A stretch of DNA of 64,000 nt from SURF-21 sp964510515 (GCA_964510515.1 CAZEAU010000002.1:94443-158442), one strand, 5' to 3'. Positions 7,708 through 16,939 are shown, numbered from the stretch's first letter. The notes: a model not told the origin generated them from the sequence alone. Program-made: numbers and translations.

Positions 7708-8499
7708 ATGGCGACGCCCGCGAACGCGGACCTTCCCCGCGGCGTGATGTTCGCCGCTTATACCGTGCCCACGCGGCCCCTTGCCCTGCATGCAGACGAC
7801 GGCGCCCGCCTGCACTGCGTGCGCCTGGGGCGCGAACCGGGCCGGGCGGTGGTGCTCTGCCACGGCTTCGGGGGGAACAAGAACATCCGCGACTTCGTGG
7901 CCCTGGCACAGGACCTGGCTTCCCTCTACACCGTCTATACCTTCGATTTCCGCGGCCACGGCCTCTCCCCCGGCCGCTCCACCTTCGGCTACCTGGAGGT
8001 GTACGACCTCAAGGCGGCGGTGGAGAGGGCGCGGCGCGAGGGCAGCCCGCGCGTGGCCGTGATCGGCTTCTCCATGGGCGGGGTGGCAGCCATGCGCTAC
8101 GCCGCCCTCTACGGGGGCCTGGACTCGGTGACCGCGGTGAGCGTGCCCTCAGACATCCGCACCGCCCGCGCCCCGGGGGCGCGCCTCATCCGCCGCCTCA
8201 TCGGCAACCCCCTGGGCAGGGCCGCCGCCTCGCGCCGCTACGGGGTGGAGGTCGACAAGTCCTGGAGGCTGCAGGCGCCTCCCGCCCGCCTGGTGCACCT
8301 CATACCCCCCCAGCCGCTGACCATCATACAGGGGGAGGATGATTTCGTCTTCGAGGTGGAGCAGGCGAGGGAGCTGAGCAGGCTCGCGGGGGATGGCTGC
8401 ACCCTGGTGACCTTCCCCCGTTTCGGCCACGCCGAGCAGGGCTACGGCCCTCGCCTTCTCTCGTGCATCCTCGACACCCTGGCCACCGACCTCGCCTGA
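7708..8499 (+). CDS. alpha/beta hydrolase
   Basis: A 263-residue hydrolase starting at ATG 7708 behind GGGAGAGGAAGGGA. The oxyanion region is LCHGFGGNK. The nucleophile is Ser122 in GFSMGG, with Asp211 or Asp212 in GEDDFVF and His241 in RFGHAEQG completing the triad. The FDFRGHGLS strand is typical of lysophospholipase or serine aminopeptidase-like members. No signal peptide is seen. It follows the GerMN lipoprotein gene by about 80 bases on the same strand and may share its transcript. Confidence 0.85.
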   Translation: MATPANADLPRGVMFAAYTVPTRPLALHADDGARLHCVRLGREPGRAVVLCHGFGGNKNIRDFVALAQDLASLYTVYTFDFRGHGLSPGRSTFGYLEVYDLKAAVERARREGSPRVAVIGFSMGGVAAMRYAALYGGLDSVTAVSVPSDIRTARAPGARLIRRLIGNPLGRAAASRRYGVEVDKSWRLQAPPARLVHLIPPQPLTIIQGEDDFVFEVEQARELSRLAGDGCTLVTFPRFGHAEQGYGPRLLSCILDTLATDLA

Positions 8500-8509
8500 A
8501 CCCAAAGAT

Positions 8510-8636
8510 GGGGTCAGGTCTTGTTCTTTGCTTGCTACGCTTATTTGCCCATATAATGGCAAAGTAGAGGTCGCTGACCAGCTATTATAGACCTCGGTCT
8601 GCTTAGAGAAAACCGCCGCTGCAAAACCTGGCCCCA
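8510..8636. repeat. mini-element with terminal inverted repeats, longer variant
   Basis: A 127-bp segment bounded by GGGGTCAGGTCTTG and CAAAACCTGGCCCC; the ends match inverted at 12 of 14 positions. About 25 bases at the left end and the right end plus flank (CACGCGTTCTTCCC) match the reverse complement of the copies at 1669 and 1790, but the centre differs. It sits between the convergent hydrolase and glycosyltransferase genes. Non-autonomous mobile element, parent unknown. Confidence 0.55.
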
Positions 8637-8670
8637 CGCGTTCTTCCCAGCATGTCATCCAAGGGACCGG

Positions 8671-9876
8671 CTATGCGAATTCGGGCAGCATCTCCAGCAG
8701 GACCTGCTCCAGCTCCTCCACGCCCTTCTCCCAGGCGAAGCACTCCAGCGCCATGGCACGCGCCCTCTCTCCCAGCCCATCGCACATGTCATCGTCGCGC
8801 AGCAGGCGCGCGGCGGCGGCGGCGAACTCCGCCGGGTCGTCTGCGACGAGCATATCCAGCCCATGCTCGGCATCCACCCCCTCCGCCCCCAGCGAGGTGG
8901 TCACGATGGGCAGGCCCATGGACATGGCCTCCAGTATCTTGCCGCGGAAACCGCCCCCGATGCGCACGGGGTTCACGAAGACCCTGGCCCTCTCGAAGTA
9001 GGGGCGCACATCCTCGACCGTCCCGGTGACGATGATGGAGGAATCGGAGCGCGCCAGCTCCTGAAGGTCGGGGGTGGGGTCCTTGCCGACCACGTAGAAG
9101 CGCGCCTCGGGGACCTCGCTTTTCACCCGCGGCCACATCTTCTCGCAGAACCAGAGCACGGCATCGCGGTTGGGGTCATGCGGATAGTTGCCCAGAAACA
9201 TCAGGGCCGGCTCCTTCTCGCATTCCTCCAAGACGCAGAAATGCTCCACGTCCACGCCATGCGGCACCACCGCGATATCCAGGTCGGGGCGGATTTCGAG
9301 GAGCTCGCTCTTTCCCTGAGGGGTCAGGACGAGCACTTTATCCGCGTCCGCGTACATGTCGAACTCGAAGCGGCGCAGGCCCTTGAGGTTGAAGAGCGCC
9401 GAGAGGCCGGCGCGCGAGAGCCCCTGCACCTCCCAGGCCTTGCGACGCGCGAGATAATAGCACTCGTGCACCGACATCACCCGCTTCATCCCCGCCAGGT
9501 CGGGGTTGCGGAAGAGGTACTGCGCCACCATGGAGTACTCGCTGATGACCACGTCGTAGCGCCGGCGGCCCACCATCTCGCGCAGGCGCACGTACATCTC
9601 GTCCGCGTAGTTGTTGAGGAAATAGACGGGCACGGGAGAGAACAACCAGTCTCGCGCCTTGCGCAAGGGGTTGCCGCAGGCCGGCATGGGCACGGACTCG
9701 AAATCGCGGCAGAAGCGCGAGACCGTCCCCTCGTGCTCCCTTTCCTCGGGGGAAACGAAAGTGAGCAGCGACACGTTATGGCGCTGCGAGAGTATGCGCA
9801 CCCGGTTGTAGATGATGACCGGCCCGCCGATGACCTTCTCGTGGGGCAGCGTCTTGCAGACGAAGAGTATGTCCAT
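8671..9876 (-). CDS. glycosyltransferase, GT4-like
   Basis: A 401-residue GT-B glycosyltransferase starting MDILFVCKTLP at ATG 9876 with SD GAGGGAAAGGTGAG. The N-terminal acceptor domain has GGPVIIYNRV and SVHECYYLARR. The C-terminal nucleotide-sugar domain has LMFLGNYPHDPNRDA, RFYVVGKDP, VTGTVEDVRPYF, and the donor-binding GGGFRGKILEAMSMGLPIV with LGAEGV. This pattern fits retaining GT4 enzymes of surface-polysaccharide synthesis. It is a lone gene with no other sugar genes near it. Confidence 0.85.
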   Translation of the reverse strand: MDILFVCKTLPHEKVIGGPVIIYNRVRILSQRHNVSLLTFVSPEEREHEGTVSRFCRDFESVPMPACGNPLRKARDWLFSPVPVYFLNNYADEMYVRLREMVGRRRYDVVISEYSMVAQYLFRNPDLAGMKRVMSVHECYYLARRKAWEVQGLSRAGLSALFNLKGLRRFEFDMYADADKVLVLTPQGKSELLEIRPDLDIAVVPHGVDVEHFCVLEECEKEPALMFLGNYPHDPNRDAVLWFCEKMWPRVKSEVPEARFYVVGKDPTPDLQELARSDSSIIVTGTVEDVRPYFERARVFVNPVRIGGGFRGKILEAMSMGLPIVTTSLGAEGVDAEHGLDMLVADDPAEFAAAAARLLRDDDMCDGLGERARAMALECFAWEKGVEELEQVLLEMLPEFA

Positions 9877-10132
9877 CTCACCTTTCCCTCTCTTGCGCGA
9901 ACAAAGCCGCGGCGTCGCCCGCATGCCGCGGCCGCCTGCCCACGATTCTAACCCAACCTGCGCGCGGGGAAGAACCCGGCCCGCGCCGCACGGGGCGTAA
10001 GCGCGCCGCCGGTCTATCGCATTCGCGCGCCATGTCGTAGAGGTCCCCGGGGGCGGAGAGCGGGCACGCCTCGGACCCCCGGGAACGGCGCAGGCGGAGG
10101 CGCGCGCCGCGGGAGGCCGCGCGTGCTCCTCT

Positions 10133-11653
10133 TCAGGCGAGGTAATGCCTGCGCAGCTCGCGCTTGAGTATCTTGCCGATGGAGCTCTTGGGAAGGGACT
10201 CCAGCATGCGCACCTCGCGAGGCTGCTTGAAGCTCGGCAGGCGCCGGCGGCAGAACTCCAGCAGCTCCCCCTCGCTCGTGGCCGCCCCGGGCTTCGGAGC
10301 CACATAGGCCACGATATCCTCCCCGTAAACGGGGTCGGCCACCCCAATCACCGCCACCTCCGCCACCGCGGGATGCCCGTAGAGGACCTCTTCGATCTGC
10401 GCGGGCATGATGTTCTCCCCGCCCTTGATGATGATGTCCTTCACCCGGTCGGTGATATAAAGATACCCGTCCTCGTCGAGGAAGCCTATGTCGCCGGTGT
10501 GCAGCCATCCTCCCCGCAGCGCCTCCTCCGTCTCCTGGGGCAGCTTGTGATAGCCCTTCATGACCTGCGGCCCGCGCACCACGACCTCGCCCACGGCCCG
10601 GGGCGGCAGCGGATTGTCGGCCTCGCCCCAGACCTCCAGCTCCATGTTGGGATAGGCCTTTCCGGTGGAGCCGTCCCGCCACTGCTGGCTGGGCCGCAGC
10701 ACCGCCCCCATGCCCGCCGTTTCGGTCAGGCCATAGAGCTGGCGCATGCCGCAGCCGAACTTGGCCATGAAATCGTCCCTCAGCTCACGGGGCAGCGGTG
10801 AGCCCCCCGCGATGCAATCCTCGAGGGAGCTGAGGTCGTATTTGTCCGCGTGGGGATGGTGGAGGATGAGCGAGTACATGGTGGGGACGGCGGGAAAGAA
10901 ATTGACCCGATATCTCTCGATGAGGCGCATGCACTCCTCGGGGTCGTACCAGCGCATGAGTATGGCCCTGGTCTCGGGGATATCGCTGAGGTTGCCGGCG
11001 TTTATGGCGCCCACGCCGAAGATATGGGCCATGGGCAGACACATGAGGGTTATCTGCGCCTTGGTGACCTCGTTGGCGATATAGGCGCTCTCCGCCGAGG
11101 CGATGAGATTGGCATGGGTGAGCATGACCCCCTTGGGCTTGCCGGTGGTCCCCGAGGTGTACATGAGTATGGCCAGGTCGTCGGGCTCCCTGTCCACGAT
11201 CTCCAGCTCGGGGGAGGAGCCCTCGAGCAGCCCCCCATAGGATAGGGCGCGCTTGCCGTCATCGTCCCCCAGCACGATGATGTGCCGCAGGTCGGGCAGG
11301 CCCTCCGCCGCCTCCAGCATCTTATCCCGCAATATGGCGTCGGTGATCAGCGCCACGGCCCCGGAATCCTCCAGGATATAGCGGCACTCGGCGGCTGAGA
11401 GCACGAAGAGTATGGGCAGCGCCGCGGCCCCGATGGCGTGTATGCCCCTCAAGGCCTCGAAGACCTCGGGGCAGTTGGACATGCTCACCGCCACCACATC
11501 GCCCTCGCCGACGCCCAGCCCGCGCAGGGCATTCCCCAGGCGAGCGCTGTTGCGCCTCAGCTCCAGATTGGTGATCTCCCGCCCCTCGAAGACCACCGCC
11601 ACCACCTCGCCGACCCGCTGGAGATGTTGCTCGCCCAACATAGCCACGTTCAC
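10133..11653 (-). CDS. AMP-forming acyl-CoA synthetase/ligase
   Basis: A 506-residue adenylate-forming enzyme. Start chosen at GTG 11653 with GGGGGTGA just upstream; ATG 11641 is an alternative. Core motifs are MYTSGTTGKPKGV (phosphate loop), YGLTET, LHTGDIGFLDEDGYLYITDR and the C-terminal lysine in LPKSSIGKILKREL. It would activate a carboxylic acid (probably fatty or aryl) to its CoA thioester through an acyl-AMP. It is divergent from the SDR gene at 12100, with a TetR regulator further on, suggesting a lipid or acyl-CoA setting. Chain-length preference cannot be read. Confidence 0.88.
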   Translation of the reverse strand: MNVAMLGEQHLQRVGEVVAVVFEGREITNLELRRNSARLGNALRGLGVGEGDVVAVSMSNCPEVFEALRGIHAIGAAALPILFVLSAAECRYILEDSGAVALITDAILRDKMLEAAEGLPDLRHIIVLGDDDGKRALSYGGLLEGSSPELEIVDREPDDLAILMYTSGTTGKPKGVMLTHANLIASAESAYIANEVTKAQITLMCLPMAHIFGVGAINAGNLSDIPETRAILMRWYDPEECMRLIERYRVNFFPAVPTMYSLILHHPHADKYDLSSLEDCIAGGSPLPRELRDDFMAKFGCGMRQLYGLTETAGMGAVLRPSQQWRDGSTGKAYPNMELEVWGEADNPLPPRAVGEVVVRGPQVMKGYHKLPQETEEALRGGWLHTGDIGFLDEDGYLYITDRVKDIIIKGGENIMPAQIEEVLYGHPAVAEVAVIGVADPVYGEDIVAYVAPKPGAATSEGELLEFCRRRLPSFKQPREVRMLESLPKSSIGKILKRELRRHYLA

Positions 11654-12099
11654 GACGTCACCCCCCGTCGCAGCGCGAAGGCGCGGCGCGCCTTCGCGAA
11701 ACCCCGACCCGCCATCCGCCCGCATATCCTATGTTCCCCTCCGGGCATCGCTTGTAACCCGTAAGCGAGGGGCGCAGGCCGGGCATCGCTTGTAACGCGC
11801 GGGGGGCGCGCGGCCCGGGCGGCGCATGGCGAGGTCGGGCGCCGCGCGGCAGGGCCGGACTCCGCGCGGAGAGGCGCCGCGGCGCCTCGACATGGGCGTT
11901 GCCGCCGCAAGGGTTTTTGCTCATTGCAAACGTTTACAGCATCAAATAACATGGGCGTGGCGAAAAGCCGCGCCTAACCCCTGAGCACGCTCAGGGAAAA
12001 GGGACGGCGGCTATGCTATGAATATCGGGGCCGCCGCGGCCACGCGCGCCGGCAAGGGCGCGGGGGCACCCGCGTCCTCGCTTGCGGGGAGAGATGAGA
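11654..12099. other. intergenic region between divergent genes
   Basis: No gene seen in about 440 bases between the acyl-CoA ligase and SDR genes. A short direct repeat GGGCATCGCTTGTAAC occurs twice (about 11744 and 11782). An AT-richer patch near 11930-11960 may hold promoters. Confidence 0.45.
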
Positions 12100-12972
12100 A
12101 TGGAGAGCAAACGCATGAGGATAAAGGGAAGGCGAGCCCTGATAGCCGGGGGCGCGAGCGGCATCGGCCTGGCCCTGGCGGCGAGGCTGGCGGCGAAGGG
12201 CGCCGATATCATACTGCTGGACATGAACGAAGCCGCGCTGGAGGAGGCGGTGGCGCAGCTGCGGGGAGAGGGCTACGAGGCCTGCGGGTATCGGGCGGAT
12301 GTGACCTCCATAGAGGAGCTCGCCCGCATACGGGAGGAGCTCGCGGCCAAGGGACACAGCCCGGACATCCTGGCCAACTGCGCGGGCATCACCCTCATCG
12401 CCCATGTCAGCGCGACCGACCACGAGGAATGGCAGCGCATCATCGACGTCAACCTCAAGGGCACGATGAACAGCGTGGAGACCTTCCTCCCCCATATGCT
12501 GGAGAGGGGCCGCGGGCATATCCTGAACATCGGCTCCATAGACGGCATCATCCCCGTGCCGGGGCAGTCCGCCTATTGCGCCAGCAAATTCGCCGTCACC
12601 GGCTTCAGCGAGGTCCTCTATTACGACCTCAAGGGAGAGGGCGTGGGCGTCACCCTGGTCTGCCCGGGCTACGTGAAGACCCCCATGGCCAGCACCTCGA
12701 CCATCAAGGACCTCCCCCTCCACTTTCCGGGGGCCCGCCAGCTTGAGCGGCTGCTCCTCGGATTGGGCGGCTCGCCGCGCAAGGTGGCCAGCCGCGCGGT
12801 GGAGGCCATCATCCGCGGGGACTTCCTGGTCATACCGGGCCTGCCCAGCAGGATACTCTATCTCTACCGCCGCCTCTTCCCGCGCCTCGCCACCCTCTCC
12901 GGGCTGGGGGTGGCCCGCTTCTTCGCCTGGTGGCGCAGGCGGCTGCCCAAGCGAGCCTTTCAGGCCACCTGA
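12100..12972 (+). CDS. short-chain dehydrogenase/reductase
   Basis: A 290-residue SDR. ATG 12100 is chosen with GGGGAGAG upstream; in-frame ATGs at 12094 and 12115 are also possible. The Rossmann motif is AGGASGIG, followed by NCAG and the catalytic Ser/Tyr/Lys in IGSIDG and SAYCASKF. CPGYVKTPM follows the active site. The C-terminal 50 residues are basic and aromatic (YLYRRLFPRL, FFAWWRRRL), suggesting membrane association, as in SDRs that act on fatty acyl or steroid-like substrates. It reads away from the acyl-CoA ligase gene. Confidence 0.87.
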   Translation: MESKRMRIKGRRALIAGGASGIGLALAARLAAKGADIILLDMNEAALEEAVAQLRGEGYEACGYRADVTSIEELARIREELAAKGHSPDILANCAGITLIAHVSATDHEEWQRIIDVNLKGTMNSVETFLPHMLERGRGHILNIGSIDGIIPVPGQSAYCASKFAVTGFSEVLYYDLKGEGVGVTLVCPGYVKTPMASTSTIKDLPLHFPGARQLERLLLGLGGSPRKVASRAVEAIIRGDFLVIPGLPSRILYLYRRLFPRLATLSGLGVARFFAWWRRRLPKRAFQAT

Positions 12973-13007
12973 GGGCAATGACTCATTCCGCGCGGCCGCG
13001 ACATGTT

Positions 13008-13084
13008 GGGGTCAAGCCTTTATAATCCAAAAACCTCCCTTTTTCTATTTGACCATCAACCATTTAATGCAAAGATGTGACCCC
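13008..13084. repeat. AT-rich mini-element with GGGGTCA inverted ends
   Basis: A 77-bp AT-rich segment starting GGGGTCAAGCCTTT and ending CAAAGATGTGACCCC. The outer seven bases and the CTTT block are inverted copies. The ends resemble those of the elements at 1669, 1790 and 8510, and a solo end GGGGTCAAGCCTTT lies at 53487. It ends 20 bases before the TetR promoter. Confidence 0.45.
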
Positions 13085-13103
13085 CAAGCCGTTCATCTCC
13101 GCG

Positions 13104-13131
13104 TTGACATGCCTCCGATGCATGTTAGAAT
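13104..13131 (+). promoter_or_regulatory. promoter of the TetR/Fe-S operon
   Basis: A perfect -35 TTGACA (13104-13109), a 16-base spacer and -10 TAGAAT (13126-13131). It directly abuts the palindrome at 13131-13160, so a repressor bound there would block transcription start. Confidence 0.65.
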
Positions 13132-13160
13132 TGAATAAACCGACTGGTTGGTCTATTCAA
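13131..13160. promoter_or_regulatory. TetR-type operator palindrome
   Basis: A 30-base near-perfect palindrome: TTGAATA at one end, TATTCAA at the other, and an ACCGACTGGTTGGT core like many TetR-family operators. It lies between the -10 box and the GTG start of the TetR gene, which implies autoregulation. Confidence 0.7.
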
Positions 13161-13171
13161 TGGAGGCAGGG

Positions 13172-13849
13172 GTGAGCGTACCGGCAAATGCCGTATCCAG
13201 GGGGGAGAAGACGCGCAGGCGCATCGTCGGCCACGCCATCCTGATCATGTACGAGAAGGGTTACGCGCGCACCACCATCGATGACATTATCGCGGCGGCG
13301 GGAGTGACCAAGGGCAGTTTCTATTTCCACTTTTCATCCAAAGAGGAATTGGGCTATGCGGTAATAGAGAGCTCCTCGGAGCATATCCTCGGCAGCATTC
13401 GCGCATCCCTCGACCGACCGGACCTAACGCCTTTCGAGCGCATCAAGGCCATGCTCGAGGAGGTACAGGGCATCGTGGAGGCGGCGGACTGCTCCCGCGG
13501 GTGCATCCTGGGAAACCTCGCCCTTGAGACCAGCCACTCCAACCAGGGGTTCCGGGAGAGGATAGCGCGGTCTTTCCGGGATTGGTCACAACTCATAGCG
13601 TCGGAGCTGGAGGAAATGAAAAGGGAGGGGGGCCTGCCGCCGGACTTCGACAGCTCCCGCTACGCGGATTTCATCATCGGCGCCCTGGAGGGCGGGATCA
13701 TGATCAGCAAGGTCACCCGGGACCCGGCGCCCATGCGCAACAGCGTGGCGCTCGTGCTCGAGCAGTTCGCGGACCTGAAAGACCGCGACCGGCAAAAGGC
13801 GGGGGAAGGCCGGCTTGCGGTCAAAGGAGGAGATGCAGATGCCGGATGA
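13172..13849 (+). CDS. TetR family transcriptional regulator
   Basis: A 225-residue regulator. GTG 13172 is chosen with GGAGG five bases upstream; ATG 13160 lies within the operator. The N-terminal DNA-binding domain is textbook: TRRRIVGHAILIMYEKGY, TTIDDIIAAAGVTKGSFYFHF and SKEELGYAVI. The C-terminal ligand domain resembles the TetR_C group of AcrR/QacR-like repressors, with two cysteines (DCSRGCILGNLALE) common in that subgroup. Its stop overlaps the next start by 11 bases, so it is co-transcribed with the Fe-S protein gene and probably represses the pair through the palindrome upstream. Confidence 0.88.
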   Translation: MSVPANAVSRGEKTRRRIVGHAILIMYEKGYARTTIDDIIAAAGVTKGSFYFHFSSKEELGYAVIESSSEHILGSIRASLDRPDLTPFERIKAMLEEVQGIVEAADCSRGCILGNLALETSHSNQGFRERIARSFRDWSQLIASELEEMKREGGLPPDFDSSRYADFIIGALEGGIMISKVTRDPAPMRNSVALVLEQFADLKDRDRQKAGEGRLAVKGGDADAG

Positions 13850-14924
13850 AGTGCACGAGCGTTTGCGGGAATTGCTGGACAGGCATCCCACGGGATGTGC
13901 CCCCGCACCCGAGATCATCGAGATTTTGAAGGCCTTCTTCACGGAGGAGGAAGCGAAGGTGGCCCTGGGCCTGGGGTTCCGCCCCTTCGGCGCGGAGGAC
14001 GTCGCCCGCCGCGCCGGGGTCGATGCAGATACGGCGCAGAGGTGTCTCGATTCCCTGGCGGACAAGGCGGTGGTCTTCGTGCGGGAGAAGGAAGGAAAGC
14101 TCGGTTATGCCCTCCTCCCGGTTATGCCCGGCATTTTCGAGTTCCCCTACATGAAGGGGATGAGCGACGAGATGCGGCTGAAGTTGACCCCCCTGTGGAG
14201 GAAATACCTGCCGGAGCTCGGCAAGGGTTTGAGCGGCACCGATACCAGGTTCTCTCGCATTATCCCCATCCAGGAGGAGGTGGACAGCGAGCCCGGCGTC
14301 CTTCCCTACCAGAAGGTTTACGAGATGATCGACAAGGCCGCGGTGCTGGGCATCGCCACCTGCGCCTGCCGCGACATGGAGCGCAAGTGCGACGCCCCCC
14401 GCGAGGCATGCATGCTCTTCGACCAGACCTGCACCTACCTGGTGGAGAGAGGCTTCGGGCGCTACCTCGACAAGGAGGAGATGAAGGAGAAGCTGCGGGA
14501 GTTCGACGAGGCCGGGCTGGTGCATCAGATCAACAACGTGCAGGAGCGCCTGACCTTCGTGTGCAACTGCTGCACCTGCTGCTGCGGCCTTTTGCGCGTG
14601 AGCCTGGAATGGGGCCACGCACCCGTCTTCGCCTCCTCCGGTTTCGCGCCCGAGGTCGATGCGGAGCTGTGTACCTCATGCGGCATCTGTGCCGACGAGA
14701 GGTGCCCCGTCGGCGCCATAACGGTCGGCGGGGAAACGGTGGTGGTGGACCGCCGCCTTTGCATCGGCTGCGGGCTCTGCGTCAGCGGCTGCCCGGAGGG
14801 GGCGCTGCGCCTGGTCGGGGTGCGGGAATCCCCCGAGCCCCCGCAGACCACCGGGGAGATGGGCATGAAGATCCTGCAGGAAAAGGGCAAGCTGGAGGCG
14901 TTCCTGGAAGTAACAAGCCCCTGA
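13839..14924 (+). CDS. 4Fe-4S dicluster protein with N-terminal winged-helix-like region
   Basis: A 361-residue cytosolic iron-sulfur protein starting MPDEVHERL at ATG 13839, eight bases after AGGAGG (ATG 13833 is possible). Residues about 35-90 look like a winged helix (EDVARRAGVDADTAQRCLDSLADKAVV). The middle carries cysteine clusters: ATCACRDMERKCDAP, CMLFDQTC and NCCTCCCG. The C-terminus has two ferredoxin motifs, CTSCGICADERCP and CIGCGLCVSGCP, for two [4Fe-4S] clusters. Similar proteins occur in anaerobes, but the role is not established; redox sensing or electron transfer to a dehydrogenase fits. It overlaps the TetR gene and is presumably under its control. Confidence 0.82.
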   Translation: MPDEVHERLRELLDRHPTGCAPAPEIIEILKAFFTEEEAKVALGLGFRPFGAEDVARRAGVDADTAQRCLDSLADKAVVFVREKEGKLGYALLPVMPGIFEFPYMKGMSDEMRLKLTPLWRKYLPELGKGLSGTDTRFSRIIPIQEEVDSEPGVLPYQKVYEMIDKAAVLGIATCACRDMERKCDAPREACMLFDQTCTYLVERGFGRYLDKEEMKEKLREFDEAGLVHQINNVQERLTFVCNCCTCCCGLLRVSLEWGHAPVFASSGFAPEVDAELCTSCGICADERCPVGAITVGGETVVVDRRLCIGCGLCVSGCPEGALRLVGVRESPEPPQTTGEMGMKILQEKGKLEAFLEVTSP

Positions 14925-14974
14925 TAGTCCAGGCGGCATACGCTTTAATCTGCGTCGGGCAATCCCCGCCGGCA

Positions 14975-15688
14975 TTATCTGGATAGGCCGAACCCTTCCG
15001 GAATCTCCAGTTCCGCGGATCCGGCCGAGCACTCGGGCAGCGCGGCGGCCAGGTTGCGCACCCTCTCGTAGGGCACGCTCACGAAGACCGTGTCGGATGC
15101 GAATTTCTGCATGCGCCTGGCGGTCCAGTCCCCGAAGGTGACGTTGGTGCGCCCGGTGACGATGGGATAGGCGATGGCCGCGTGGCAAAGGGACCCCGTC
15201 AGCTCTATGTCCAGGGGAATGCCGTCCCAGTAGTGGTCGAGGGTTATGACGCGGCAGGCCTGCTCCGCGTTGACCAGGAACACCACAATGTCCGGCCGCA
15301 GTTCGGCCTCGGAGATGGGGCCGATGAGGATGCGCTCTCCCAGGCCGGTGGGGGGAGGCGTGCCCAGCGCGTTCATGCGGTGAAAGCTGGTGATGGAGTG
15401 GGTCAGTTTCTCGCCGCGGGTCAGGAACCACTGCAGGCCACGGAAGGCCGGGCCCTGGGGAGGCGGGGTGAGGCCGCAGTGCCAGCCCCCTCCGGGACAC
15501 TGCGTGGTCTCCCGGTCGATGACATACGACTTGCCCTTCGCCGCCTGCTTGAGGGCGCCGCACATCCACATCTTTTTGCGCCTGCCGTTCTCCACCTCGT
15601 CGTTGGTGAAGGTGACCGCCACCGGCCTGCTCTTAATTCCCAGCACCTCGACCACTTCGTCCAACTCGCTCTTCCAGGGTTTGTCCAT
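14975..15688 (-). CDS. DUF169 family protein
   Basis: A 237-residue protein starting MDKPWKSELDEVVEVLG at ATG 15688, with GGAGG about nine bases upstream; in-frame ATGs upstream are less well placed. DUF169 features are KSRPVAVTF near the N-terminus, CGALKQAAKGKSYVI, CPGGGWHCGL, and VVVFLVNAEQACRVI-like strands in the second half. Conserved cysteines suggest metal or cluster binding. The family is common in anaerobes, often near Fe-S and one-carbon genes, and its function is unknown. It converges on the Fe-S gene with a 50-base gap. Confidence 0.83.
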   Translation of the reverse strand: MDKPWKSELDEVVEVLGIKSRPVAVTFTNDEVENGRRKKMWMCGALKQAAKGKSYVIDRETTQCPGGGWHCGLTPPPQGPAFRGLQWFLTRGEKLTHSITSFHRMNALGTPPPTGLGERILIGPISEAELRPDIVVFLVNAEQACRVITLDHYWDGIPLDIELTGSLCHAAIAYPIVTGRTNVTFGDWTARRMQKFASDTVFVSVPYERVRNLAAALPECSAGSAELEIPEGFGLSR

Positions 15689-16069
15689 TCCGGAAACCTC
15701 CATTCCCATGGATTGCCGACCTCGCCGCGCCGCGGGAGCCGCGGCGCCCCGACGCATACATATGATGTGCCTTCCCGGACATTAACGGCCGGGGCGCGAG
15801 GCGACGACCTGCCGGTGGGCCGGCGCACCTTCCCCTCGGCGCCGCGGCTCCCGACAGGACCATTCTATAGCGAATTCCTGCGCGGGGCGAAACGGAGGCG
15901 GGGCGAGGCGAGCCGCGCCCTTTATTCCGGCCCCATTTTTCGCGGCGGCGTACGGGCGGGACGCGTGCCGCGCCGCCCGCTTCTGATAGAATATTTATTT
16001 AAGGCGGCTCGGCTCGAGAGCGGACGGTCAGGGCGACCGGCCCCGCGAGGCTAAGGAAAGCGGGAGGAG
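15689..16069. other. intergenic region upstream of the MoxR operon
   Basis: No gene seen. An AT-rich patch at about 15983-16003 (CTGATAGAATATTTATT) stands out from GC-rich surroundings and may be the promoter of the downstream MoxR/VWA/ABC genes. Confidence 0.4.
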
Positions 16070-16924
16070 ATGGACGGACTTGCGCGCAGCGGCGGGGAGA
16101 TATCCTGTGAGGAACTCGTCTTCCGCGAAGAGCCGTTCTACGTGCCCGTGAGCGACGAGGTGGAGACCTTCAGCGCCGCCTACCACGCCGGCCTGCCGGT
16201 CAACCTCAAGGGCCCCACCGGCTGCGGCAAGACCAGGTTCCTCGAATACATGTCCTGGCGGCTGGGCAGGGAGGGCGGTTTCGACCTGCCGCTGATCACC
16301 GTGGCCTGCCACGAGGACCTTACCGCGGGAGACCTCGTGGGACGTTACCTGTTGCGCGGCGACGAGACGGTATGGGTGGACGGGCCGCTAACCGCCGCGG
16401 TGAAGACGGGCGCCATCTGCTACCTGGACGAGGTGGTGGAGGCGCGCAAGGACACCATGGTGCTCATCCATCCCCTTGCCGACCACAGGCGTATCCTGCC
16501 CCTGGAGAAGAAGGGCGGCTTCATGCGCGCCCACCCCCGCTTTCTCCTCGTGGTCTCCTATAACCCCGGTTACCAGAGCATGCTCAAGGATATGAAGATA
16601 AGCACCCGCCAGCGTTTCGTGGCCATCGACTTCACCTACCCCGGGGCGGCGCTGGAGGCGAGCATCATCGCCGGCGAGGGCGGAGTCGGAGAGGAGACGG
16701 CGCGGCGCCTGGCCCTGCTGGGGGAGAGAGCGCGCAACATGGGAGAGAGGGACCTGGAAGAGGGCCCCTCGACGCGCCTGCTCATCTACGCCGCCCGCCT
16801 CATCGCACGGGGGGTCGGGGCGCTGCGCGCCTGCGAGACGGCGGTGGTCTCCGCGGTCTCCGACGACCCCGTCATGCAGCAGGCTCTGCGCGACCTGGCG
16901 GCGGCGGTATTCCCCCGCACCTAA
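16070..16924 (+). CDS. MoxR-type AAA+ ATPase, CbbQ/NirQ/NorQ group
   Basis: A 284-residue AAA+ ATPase starting MDGLARSGG at ATG 16070 with SD GGGAGGAG. Walker A is GPTGCGKTRF (residues about 47-56), Walker B ICYLDEVVEA, and sensor I VVSYNPGYQ. The HPLADHRRILPLEKKGG and KISTRQRFVAIDF stretches are typical of CbbQ/NorQ. These ATPases work with a VWA partner to remodel or load metal into target enzymes (Rubisco activation by CbbQO, nitric oxide reductase by NorQD). The VWA partner follows 15 bases later. No such target is in the window. Confidence 0.88.
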   Translation: MDGLARSGGEISCEELVFREEPFYVPVSDEVETFSAAYHAGLPVNLKGPTGCGKTRFLEYMSWRLGREGGFDLPLITVACHEDLTAGDLVGRYLLRGDETVWVDGPLTAAVKTGAICYLDEVVEARKDTMVLIHPLADHRRILPLEKKGGFMRAHPRFLLVVSYNPGYQSMLKDMKISTRQRFVAIDFTYPGAALEASIIAGEGGVGEETARRLALLGERARNMGERDLEEGPSTRLLIYAARLIARGVGALRACETAVVSAVSDDPVMQQALRDLAAAVFPRT

Positions 16925-16939
16925 AAAGGCAGGCTGAAT

